Assembly (NCBI GenBank): GCA_023663945.1
Contig: JAMPGL010000022.1
Span: forward strand, 1 to 57,882
From: Lachnospiraceae bacterium
Lineage (GTDB): Bacteria; Bacillota; Clostridia; Lachnospirales; Lachnospiraceae
Direction of reading: 5' to 3'
DNA length: 57,882 bases
Positions 9,571 through 17,138 of this stretch are shown piece after piece. How positions within the stretch are numbered: position 1 is the first letter of the stretch; each line of letters opens with the position of its first letter. Position numbers and translations under genes: made by a program. A model generated the notes under the pieces. The model worked only from the letters and a program-made list of their open reading frames with translations. It did not search any database and had not been told where the DNA came from.

Positions 9571-11146
9571 GGCGCTGGCATCGCTGCTTTTATCAGCGGC
9601 GCTGTTTATGATGCCCATAGGGGCGTTTGTGGCAAACAGCGGAAATACGGTGGATGTCCATGCGGAGGATGCCGGAACAGAAGAAAGCAGCGAAACATCA
9701 GCAGAAGGAAGTACGGAAATAGAAAGTACGGAAGAAACAGAGCCGGAAGATGAGGGCGAAACGGTATCAGGAAATGATGTTCCGATGCCGGAGTGTACCT
9801 GTGGCGAAAAATGCACACAGTATTCCTTTGATAAGGATTGTGATGTCTGCAAGGAAGATTATACCCTATGTGAATATGTGAACCCAAATATAAAAATCAC
9901 AGTCAACACACCGGCAGGCTGGCACAATGACACCACAAAAGTACATATTTCAGTGGAAGATGTGGCACATTCCGGTAATTTCACGATAAAGACCGTACAG
10001 GCGAAAATCGCACAGAATGGGAGCTGGACGGACATCACAGAGGATATGTATGTGGAGATTTCGGAAAACGCAACCGTCTATGTGCTTGTGACAGACCAGA
10101 AGGGAAAGACCTATGAGAAAAACCGCTATATCAAGTGCTTTGATTTTACAAAGCCTACCTTAAATGCGGCGGTCGGCGATGGTCTGTTAAGCGTACAGGC
10201 GCATGATACGGATTCCGGCATCAAGGCGGTCTATGTGAACGGCTATGAGTTTACGGAGCTTACAAACGGCGTCCTGAATATCCGCCTGCAGCAGTTCGAT
10301 GCGGGGTATCAGTATTTTACCATTTCCGCTATGGACAATGCCGGGAATATGTCGGAAGTCTATAAAACCGCCAACCCATATTATACCGATCCGGAAAATG
10401 GGGACAGCAGCGAAAAGAACCCGGCAGAACAGCTTCCGGTCAATGCCGAAGCAACCAAGCCTTCCTCCGCAACCGCACAGGTGACGGAGCATACCAAAAC
10501 GGACAGTGACGGTAACACCGTATCTGAACTAAGCCCGGCAGAGCAGAAAAAACAGGCAATGGCGGAAGCGGCGGCATCGGAGAAAGCGGAAAATTCCGGT
10601 GACAGCGAAAAAAGCGAAACGGGGAAGGAATTTTACACGATACAGACCGCATCGGAAAAAGTATTCTACCTTGTGATTGACCGGGACGGGGACGATGAAG
10701 TGGTCTACTTCCTGACAGAAGTTACGGAAAATGACCTTCTGCACGTGACAACGGACAACAGCGAAACATTACCGAAAAATTCCGCTGCGCTGGAGTTTGC
10801 AATCCCTGTGACGGAGGGTGCACTGCCCAATAATAACGGGGAACAGGAAACGGAGGAAGAACCAACGGAAGAAGCGGCGGAGGAAGGCAGCGGGGAAGCT
10901 GTTGAAGAACCCGAACCGGAGCCGGTAAAGGAAAATCCGGCAGTGGCTTATATCATTCTTGGGATTGTAGCGGCGGCAGCCATAGGCGGGGGTTATTATT
11001 TCAAGGTGGTCAAAGGAAAGAAAGAGGAATTTCTTGACGAGGACGATGATGAGGAGGACGAGGAAGAAGAATATGACGATGATGAGGAAGAAAACGAGGA
11101 CAAAGAGGACGATTTCTTTGACGATAAAGACGGGGAGGACGAATAA
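9548..11146 (+). CDS. DUF4366 family surface protein
   Basis: 532 residues. A signal peptide (MKKK then a hydrophobic stretch to about residue 30, cleavage near VHAED) leads into an acidic linker, a Cys-containing segment (ECTCGEKC, CDVCKEDYTLC), Ig-like beta-rich sequence (about 110-290), another acidic linker, one membrane helix (about 465-486) and a very acidic cytoplasmic tail of D/E. This architecture is typical of DUF4366 proteins in conjugative elements. It is probably an exposed structural part of the mating apparatus (inference). The stop codon touches the start of topB. Confidence 0.85.
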   Translation: MKKKLSVKALASLLLSAALFMMPIGAFVANSGNTVDVHAEDAGTEESSETSAEGSTEIESTEETEPEDEGETVSGNDVPMPECTCGEKCTQYSFDKDCDVCKEDYTLCEYVNPNIKITVNTPAGWHNDTTKVHISVEDVAHSGNFTIKTVQAKIAQNGSWTDITEDMYVEISENATVYVLVTDQKGKTYEKNRYIKCFDFTKPTLNAAVGDGLLSVQAHDTDSGIKAVYVNGYEFTELTNGVLNIRLQQFDAGYQYFTISAMDNAGNMSEVYKTANPYYTDPENGDSSEKNPAEQLPVNAEATKPSSATAQVTEHTKTDSDGNTVSELSPAEQKKQAMAEAAASEKAENSGDSEKSETGKEFYTIQTASEKVFYLVIDRDGDDEVVYFLTEVTENDLLHVTTDNSETLPKNSAALEFAIPVTEGALPNNNGEQETEEEPTEEAAEEGSGEAVEEPEPEPVKENPAVAYIILGIVAAAAIGGGYYFKVVKGKKEEFLDEDDDEEDEEEEYDDDEEENEDKEDDFFDDKDGEDE

Positions 11147-13264
11147 ATGCAGTTAGTGATAGCAGAAAAACCAAGCGTTGCAAGAAGCATCGCAGAAGTA
11201 ATCGGCGCAGCGGAAAGCAGGGACGGATACATGGAGGGAAACGGTTATCTTGTGAGCTGGTGCGTGGGGCATCTTGTGGAACTCGCACAGCCGGAAAGCT
11301 ACGGGGAGCAGTGGAAGAAATGGACATATGAGAGCCTTCCCGTAAAGCCGGAGAAATGGCGGTATGAAGTCAAGGCGGACACCAAAGCGCAGTATGACGT
11401 GCTTTTCCAGTTAATGCACAGGGAAGACGTGTCGGCTGCGATCTGTGCAACAGACGCAGGGCGTGAGGGAGAACTTATCTTCCGCCTTGTGTATGAGATG
11501 GCAGGGTGTGACAAGCCGATCAGACGCCTATGGATTTCCTCAATGGAGGAAAGCGCAATCCGGGAAGGTTTTAAGAACCTGCGTCCGGGGAGCGATTACG
11601 ACAACCTCTACCATTCCGCACTGTGCAGACAGGAGGCGGACTGGCTTGTGGGCATCAACGGTACAAGGCTTTTTACGGTGCTGTATGGCGGTAAAGTCCT
11701 GAAAGTAGGCAGGGTGCAGACACCGACGCTTGCAATGCTGGTGGAGCGTGAGGAAAAAATCAGGAATTTCAAGAAAGAGCGGTATTACATGGCGCATATC
11801 CTGACGGATGGAATTGATGCCGCCACCGGGCGCATTGATGATAAAGACAAAGCAGATGGGATTGTAAGAGCCTGCAAGAATGGACAGGCTCTTGTCACAT
11901 CTGTCTTAAAGGAAGAAAAAACAGCCATGCCGCCGAAACTCTATGACCTTACCACACTCCAGCGTGATGCGAACCGTTTATTTGGTTTTACCGCAAAACA
12001 GACATTAGAATATATGCAGAGTTTATATGAGAAAAAGTTAGCCACTTATCCGAGGACGGACAGCCAGTTTTTATCCGATGACATGGGGCAGACCGCAGAA
12101 GGCGTGATCGAAGCGGTTTTCAGTTCCCTTATGTTTGAGGAAAGCATGATGTTTAATCCTGATATAAAAAGGGTGCTGGACAGCAGGAAAGTGACAGACC
12201 ACCATGCGGTTATCCCCACAATGGAGATTGCAAAGGCTGACCTTGCCGCACTTCCGGAAACGGAGCGCAAAATCCTGTCGTTAATTGCGAACCGCCTTTT
12301 GTGCGCCACCGGGGAGAAACACCTGTATGAAACGGTCAAAGCGGAGCTTTCCTGTAACGGACATACTTTTACCGTTTCCGGGAAGTCTGTCACGCATGAC
12401 GGGTGGAAAGCTTTTGAAGATGCTTTTAAGCGCTCTTTTAAGATTGCCGGGAATAAGGAAGAAGAAAACGGGGATAAGAAGCTGCCGGAATTATCGGAAG
12501 GGCAGACATTTGAAAATGTGCAGACAAAAGCCAGCGAGCATTTCACTTCCCCGCCGAAGCATTATACGGAAGATTTACTCCTGTCAGCAATGGAACGTGC
12601 CGGATCGGAGGATATGGGCGATGATGTAGAGCGAAAAGGATTGGGGACGCCTGCGACAAGGGCGGACATCATTGAGAAGTTAGTAAAGGACGGTTTCGTG
12701 AAACGTGAGAAAAAACAGATGATACCGACAGAGGACGGGTTAAAGCTGATAACGGTGCTTCCCGATGTGGTGAAATCCCCGAAACTTACCGCCGATTGGG
12801 AAAATGCCCTTACGCTGGTGGCAAAGGGCGGGCTTCCTATGGAGGACTTCATGGCAGACATTGAAAGCATGGTGTCAGAGCTTATCCATACTTACCATGA
12901 AGTCAGTGACGAACAGAAAAAGATGTTCGCACAGGAACAGGAAACGCTTGGGGCGTGTCCGAACTGCGGCGGTCAGGTGGCAAAGGGAAAATTCGGCGCA
13001 TACTGCACGAATAAATGCGGCATGAACGTGAGCCGGGTTATGGGCACTGCGCTTACCGATGCACAGGTAAAGGATATGCTTGCCGGGAAGAAAATCCTGT
13101 TAAAAGGGTTAAAAAATAAAGCGGGCAAGACATACGACGCCTATATTATTCCAAGTGGGACGGAAGAATACCATTACACCAAAGACGGGGAAGAAAAAAG
13201 CGGGGTACAGTTTAAGATTGTCATGGAATTTCCCAAGAAGAAATTTCCGGGGAAAAAGAAATAA
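11147..13264 (+). CDS. topB: DNA topoisomerase III
   Basis: 705 residues, type IA topoisomerase. It begins with the Toprim signature (LVIAEKPSVARSIA) with acidic D-x-G-R-E-G-E (TDAGREGEL). Active-site Tyr301 lies in TYPRTDSQF, and a C-terminal zinc-ribbon-like segment (CPNCGG...CTNKCG) follows. ICE-borne TopB acts on single-stranded or catenated DNA during transfer and element replication. It starts immediately after the DUF4366 stop and closes the transfer operon; the AT-rich cargo follows. Confidence 0.93.
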   Translation: MQLVIAEKPSVARSIAEVIGAAESRDGYMEGNGYLVSWCVGHLVELAQPESYGEQWKKWTYESLPVKPEKWRYEVKADTKAQYDVLFQLMHREDVSAAICATDAGREGELIFRLVYEMAGCDKPIRRLWISSMEESAIREGFKNLRPGSDYDNLYHSALCRQEADWLVGINGTRLFTVLYGGKVLKVGRVQTPTLAMLVEREEKIRNFKKERYYMAHILTDGIDAATGRIDDKDKADGIVRACKNGQALVTSVLKEEKTAMPPKLYDLTTLQRDANRLFGFTAKQTLEYMQSLYEKKLATYPRTDSQFLSDDMGQTAEGVIEAVFSSLMFEESMMFNPDIKRVLDSRKVTDHHAVIPTMEIAKADLAALPETERKILSLIANRLLCATGEKHLYETVKAELSCNGHTFTVSGKSVTHDGWKAFEDAFKRSFKIAGNKEEENGDKKLPELSEGQTFENVQTKASEHFTSPPKHYTEDLLLSAMERAGSEDMGDDVERKGLGTPATRADIIEKLVKDGFVKREKKQMIPTEDGLKLITVLPDVVKSPKLTADWENALTLVAKGGLPMEDFMADIESMVSELIHTYHEVSDEQKKMFAQEQETLGACPNCGGQVAKGKFGAYCTNKCGMNVSRVMGTALTDAQVKDMLAGKKILLKGLKNKAGKTYDAYIIPSGTEEYHYTKDGEEKSGVQFKIVMEFPKKKFPGKKK

Positions 13265-13353
13265 GTAGAAATATTGTTGTGATTGTGGTATCATATGAAC
13301 GGTATAAATTGAAATTTGTCATTTAAGCCCATACTGTTTGAGGAGGTAAAACT

Positions 13354-13659
13354 ATGTACAGAATAAATCATAATGATGCGATAGAATTAGAGCATCAAGT
13401 TCGTAGGTTATTTAAATGTGACCGAGCAGGAGTTTCTGGATTAGCTGATGCTGACAACTTTGAATCTCGTCCTATGGATGCAGCAGTTATGGTTGTATCT
13501 TACATTCATGCAAAAGGATTACAGAGTAGCGAAACACAATATGATGAGTTTTTATGTAAGTATGATGCTATTTTTACATATCCTGATGAAAATGATGCGG
13601 ATCATGAGGTACAAAATTATATTGATGAATTAACAAGGATTATTGAGGATTATTTGTAA
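13354..13659 (+). CDS. Small acidic protein of unknown function
   Basis: 101 residues with a clear SD (GAGGAGGTAAA, 13340-13350). AT-rich, unlike topB before it. Predicted mostly helical and acidic with no signal peptide or membrane segment. I do not recognise the family. It lies alone between topB and a terminator at 13751, so it is probably a separate small transcript at the left edge of the cargo block. Confidence 0.6.
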   Translation: MYRINHNDAIELEHQVRRLFKCDRAGVSGLADADNFESRPMDAAVMVVSYIHAKGLQSSETQYDEFLCKYDAIFTYPDENDADHEVQNYIDELTRIIEDYL

Positions 13660-13750
13660 TCATCAGTGTAAATTGTTTTAGTAACCTATACAGATTTCAA
13701 ATTATCGGTCAATGGCTACGGCAATCTCAATAGAATAGTTAAACAGCGTT

Positions 13751-13787
13751 AGAGCATATAGCGAATATCCTATATGCTCTTATTTTT
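13751..13787 (+). terminator. Rho-independent terminator
   Basis: A perfect 11-bp stem (13751-13761 with 13770-13780), loop of 8, then TATTTTT. It ends transcription of the small gene at 13354. Confidence 0.8.
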
Positions 13788-13856
13788 CATTAAAAATTAT
13801 GTTTACGATAGAGGATAAGGTATTAAGCGTTAGGAAAGAGGAAGAAAATCAGCATT

Positions 13857-14156
13857 ATGGAACCTTTCGGAATGTCAGAAGTAGCAGAAAGGATAATCAT
13901 GGTTATTCTGGCGGACATCAGAGAACCAAAGTTTGGTCTGATGTGCAGGATTGTAGTCAAGCTTGGCATCTGTGTCCATGAGCTTCGCACCGATGAGGAG
14001 CAATATGTCATATCTGTGCAGAAAGCTACCCTTGCAGGGATGCTTGTAATCAGTGAGATTAACAGTGTAAAACTGGAGAAACTGATACATATCATTCTGA
14101 AAAAAGGTATTGAGGAAAAAGAGCGGAATATTTTCTCTATTGATAGAGGTAAATAG
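13857..14156 (+). CDS. Possible hypothetical protein
   Basis: An open frame of 99 residues with a weak purine-rich upstream sequence (AGAGGAAG). Its second half (RTDEEQYVISVQKATLAG, then KLEKLIHIILKKG) looks protein-like, but I do not recognise it, and overlapping frames on both strands are also open. It may be a gene remnant. The promoter of the next operon starts 68 bp beyond it. Confidence 0.3.
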   Translation: MEPFGMSEVAERIIMVILADIREPKFGLMCRIVVKLGICVHELRTDEEQYVISVQKATLAGMLVISEINSVKLEKLIHIILKKGIEEKERNIFSIDRGK

Positions 14157-14223
14157 ATTTTTGGAAGTAATCATAGTATTTTAGGCATAATATTAAAAAA
14201 AATGTTGGATTTTACCGCATGGG

Positions 14224-14251
14224 TTGACAAAAGCCTAGAAAATGGTAAAAT
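14224..14251 (+). promoter_or_regulatory. Sigma-A-type promoter of the cargo operon
   Basis: TTGACA (14224-14229) and TAAAAT (14246-14251) are spaced by 16 bp. The predicted start of transcription near 14258 lies about 50 bp before the radical SAM gene and no other gene intervenes. Confidence 0.7.
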
Positions 14252-14309
14252 ATAAATTGGTGTATTTTGTAAAAAATGGATTCTCAAACAGTTTGTGAGG
14301 TTAGTAGTT

Positions 14310-15338
14310 ATGTTGGAATATTTGCCGTGGGCACAATCAACTTTAGAAAAAGCATTGGAGAAGTATGCTAGACGTATGTTTTCGATTTTAGATGTAGAAC
14401 TGGGAGGGGAGTGTAACTATCATTGTGTATATTGTGACTCTCCTGATAGAAAGAAAAAATGCAAAATTCCAATGGAGGCATTTGAAGATTTGATTAGTAC
14501 ACAAAAATTTGATTGGCTATTTATATGTGGTTTGGGTGAACCCACATATAATCATAATTATAATATTTTGTTAAAGATGCTTTCATTGTGTGAACAATAT
14601 GGCGTTAAATGTAGTATTTTTTCCAACTTGTCAAATCTTACACCAGAATTAATTCATTACGTTGAAGCGGAAGTACTATATATTTTCTTTAAATATGACA
14701 GTTCTCAAGCGAGTAAGGTAAAAATGTTATATGGAATTAAAAGTGCCCAGCAACAGATTGAAACAGTCAAAAGTATGAAAAAGTATGTTATCTGTAAAGA
14801 TAACAAAACAAATCTGGCTGCTTCAATAGTTCCAACACAGTTAAATTATAAAGATATTATGAATATTGTTGAAGAATGTGTAAATGCTAATATTTTTCCA
14901 CTTTTAGGAGAGTTAGAATTATCAGGAAAAGGAGAAACTAACTATGAAAATTTGTGTTTAAACCCTGAGGAATTGAAGAAAATTAAGGACAATACAGAAG
15001 AACTTTTAGGACATGAATATCAAATACCGGTATGTCCGTCTGTAATTAGTGGTATACATTTCAGTTCGGATAGTTATATCACAGTGGATGCTTTTTCAGG
15101 CTTGTCTTGTCATTGGTTTTGGCTTGAAGAGCCTAAAATTAATCGATTACTACAATTTAATGCAGATGTTTCTTTGACTGAAATGACAGACTTGATTTTA
15201 AATTACAGAACTGAGCAATTAAAGGATGTGGAAGCGTATATGAGAGAAAAAAGAGATGTTGGGGGAGCGTTTGGCGGTTGTGGGGGAAAAATAGGAACTA
15301 TTTTTAAACAGTATTTAACGTGTCATAAGAGGATATGA
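14310..15338 (+). CDS. Radical SAM protein of the cargo operon
   Basis: 342 residues. ATG 14310 is chosen over GTG 14295 because GTGAGG lies 9 bp before it. C35-x3-C39-x2-C42 (CNYHCVYC) is the radical SAM [4Fe-4S] motif; GLGEPT is the usual SAM-binding glycine-containing segment. The C-terminal part has extra cysteines (CPSVISG; LSCHWFW; GGCGGK; LTCHKR) with DAFSG, resembling a Twitch/SPASM auxiliary-cluster region. The substrate is unknown. The desulfurase gene follows after 2 bp or overlaps, depending on its start, so the two are coupled. AT-rich throughout. Could act on a peptide, tRNA or small molecule; nothing in the sequence decides this. Confidence 0.88.
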   Translation: MLEYLPWAQSTLEKALEKYARRMFSILDVELGGECNYHCVYCDSPDRKKKCKIPMEAFEDLISTQKFDWLFICGLGEPTYNHNYNILLKMLSLCEQYGVKCSIFSNLSNLTPELIHYVEAEVLYIFFKYDSSQASKVKMLYGIKSAQQQIETVKSMKKYVICKDNKTNLAASIVPTQLNYKDIMNIVEECVNANIFPLLGELELSGKGETNYENLCLNPEELKKIKDNTEELLGHEYQIPVCPSVISGIHFSSDSYITVDAFSGLSCHWFWLEEPKINRLLQFNADVSLTEMTDLILNYRTEQLKDVEAYMREKRDVGGAFGGCGGKIGTIFKQYLTCHKRI

Positions 15339-15340
15339 AT

Positions 15341-16483
15341 ATGATTTATTTAGATAATAATGCAACCACAATGGTTGATTCGAAGGTATATGTAAAACAA
15401 TGCGAAGTTTTAAGAAAAAATTTTGGTAATGCAAGTAGTGTTTACCCAATAGGAGTGGAAGCCAAACAAATTATTAAAGACGCTAGACAGAAAGTTGCAA
15501 ATTTTATAAATGCGGATATTAAGGCTGGAGATAGAGTTATTTTTACGAGTTGTGCTACCGAAAGCAATAATGCAGTTTTTCATTCAGTATTAGATCAAAA
15601 AGCTATTGGAAAACATATTATTATTTCCGCAATAGAACATCCGGCGGTAATAAAACCAGCGGCATATTATGAAAAAGCGGGATGCGTTGTAGAACGTATT
15701 CGGGTGGATGGTAATGGCTTTTTAGAAGAGAAACAGATTATAAGTTCTATCAATGAGAATACAGTGTTAGTTTCTATTATGATGGTAAATAGTGAAACAG
15801 GTGTAATAAATAATATTAAAAATATAGTTAAAATTATTAGGGAGAAGAATCCTAAGATATTAATTCATACAGATGCAGTGCAAGCTGCAGGTAAGATAAA
15901 AATAGACGCACAATGTTTAGGGGTTGATTTTTTATCTTTGTCTGGACATAAATTTTATGCACCCAAAGGAATTGGTGCTTTGTATATAAGGCGTGGGTGC
16001 TCATTTAACCCATTTTTTCTTGGCGGTCATCAAGAAGATGATTATAGAGCGGGAACTGAAAATGTAGCATCTATTGCAGCAATTGGTGAAGCGGCTTATT
16101 TAGCTCAACAAGATTTAGAAAATGGAGTCATTGCAAAAGTTGAAAATTTGCGAGATGAGATGGAAGAAAGACTCAAACGAGAGTTTCCTGATTCTATAAT
16201 CTTTGGTTCGAATAATGTAAGGGTTGGTAACACAACCAATATAGGTTTTAAGGCAGTTGATGGTTCTAAATTGGTGTTACAACTAGCTCAAAAAGGAATA
16301 TGCATATCCAGTGGTACGGCATGTAATTCTTTAACTGCGGCGCCATCAAGGGTGTTGAGTGCAATGAATGTGCCAGAAGATTATATACGGTCAATACGAA
16401 TAAGCCTTTCCAAAGAAAATACAGAAACAGATATTCAAGCATTAATTAATTCACTCAAATATGCCATAAAAAGGAGGAAATAA
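15341..16483 (+). CDS. Cysteine desulfurase (NifS/IscS-like)
   Basis: 380 residues from ATG 15341 (AAGAGG 8 bp upstream; an ATG at 15335 is also possible). A fold-type I PLP enzyme: His100 (IEHPAV), Asp178 and Gln181 (HTDAVQ), PLP Lys204 (SGHKFYAPKG) and catalytic Cys328 (SSGTACNS) are all present. The reaction is removal of sulfur from cysteine to form an enzyme persulfide. In this operon it could supply sulfur for the Fe-S clusters of the neighbouring radical SAM and ferredoxin proteins or be a direct sulfur donor for a thiolation reaction; the sequence does not separate these. It is an extra, accessory copy rather than part of an isc or suf locus. Confidence 0.93.
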   Translation: MIYLDNNATTMVDSKVYVKQCEVLRKNFGNASSVYPIGVEAKQIIKDARQKVANFINADIKAGDRVIFTSCATESNNAVFHSVLDQKAIGKHIIISAIEHPAVIKPAAYYEKAGCVVERIRVDGNGFLEEKQIISSINENTVLVSIMMVNSETGVINNIKNIVKIIREKNPKILIHTDAVQAAGKIKIDAQCLGVDFLSLSGHKFYAPKGIGALYIRRGCSFNPFFLGGHQEDDYRAGTENVASIAAIGEAAYLAQQDLENGVIAKVENLRDEMEERLKREFPDSIIFGSNNVRVGNTTNIGFKAVDGSKLVLQLAQKGICISSGTACNSLTAAPSRVLSAMNVPEDYIRSIRISLSKENTETDIQALINSLKYAIKRRK

Positions 16484-16484
16484 T

Positions 16485-17108
16485 ATGTCCATTAAATTTA
16501 ATTTTAACATGTGTGATAATAGCCCTGAGTGTAGCGGCTTAGCGGCATGTCCTACGGGTGCTATTTATTGGGATGAAGACGGTATAAACGCTCTTGGTAC
16601 AAAAGGAACATTGTGTGTGGATGATAGTAAGTGTATTTTATGTGGGGCATGTGTTGGAGAAGATGGGTGTCCTATAGGTGCAATTCTTTTTTCTAAAACA
16701 GAAACAGATTTTGGGAAAGAAAGCGAAATCAATAATGAGCAAGTTAATGCTTTGTTTGTTGAACGCTATGGTGCTGAGGTGATTGATGAAGCACTATGCA
16801 TATCTGATTTAGAAGTTTTGCAGAGTGAAAATAACAGGGTTATAGTTATTGAAGAATTTTCGGATTCCTCAATTCAATGCTTGCTTCATTCTATTCCAGT
16901 GACTTCAATTTTAGGAAAGATTCAACAGTTAATGGGTGGTATATCAGATATTGCTTATTATAAGTATTATAATGAATCTGGTGAGGGCGGAGAAGATTTT
17001 CCCAAATTATCTATTTATAAAGACGGTAATTTGCTTATTCAGATAAGAGGGTATTTTGATGATAGTCAGGAGGAAATATTATACGAGGAGATTGCAAGGC
17101 AAGTTTAG
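16485..17108 (+). CDS. Ferredoxin-like protein with thioredoxin-like C-terminal domain
   Basis: 207 residues; SD AAAGGAGGAAA directly upstream. The N-terminus has cysteines C10, C16, C22-P and C50-x2-C53-x2-C56 then C62-P, enough for two [4Fe-4S] clusters with an unusual first motif (x5 spacing). After a linker, residues about 115-207 have beta-alpha-beta sequence ending in FPKLSIYKDGNLLIQIRGYF, which looks like the end of a thioredoxin fold without a CxxC pair (inference). It probably gives electrons to the radical SAM enzyme. It starts 2 bp after the desulfurase stop. Confidence 0.78.
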   Translation: MSIKFNFNMCDNSPECSGLAACPTGAIYWDEDGINALGTKGTLCVDDSKCILCGACVGEDGCPIGAILFSKTETDFGKESEINNEQVNALFVERYGAEVIDEALCISDLEVLQSENNRVIVIEEFSDSSIQCLLHSIPVTSILGKIQQLMGGISDIAYYKYYNESGEGGEDFPKLSIYKDGNLLIQIRGYFDDSQEEILYEEIARQV

Positions 17109-17138
17109 TTATATATCAGAAAAATTGAGGTTGTGAGA

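Noticed and set aside
14310-17108. Dnd/Ssp phosphorothioation system for the desulfurase operon
   Set aside because: The desulfurase alone resembles DndA; no DndC/SspD-type sulfotransferase, DndD or DndE counterpart is present.
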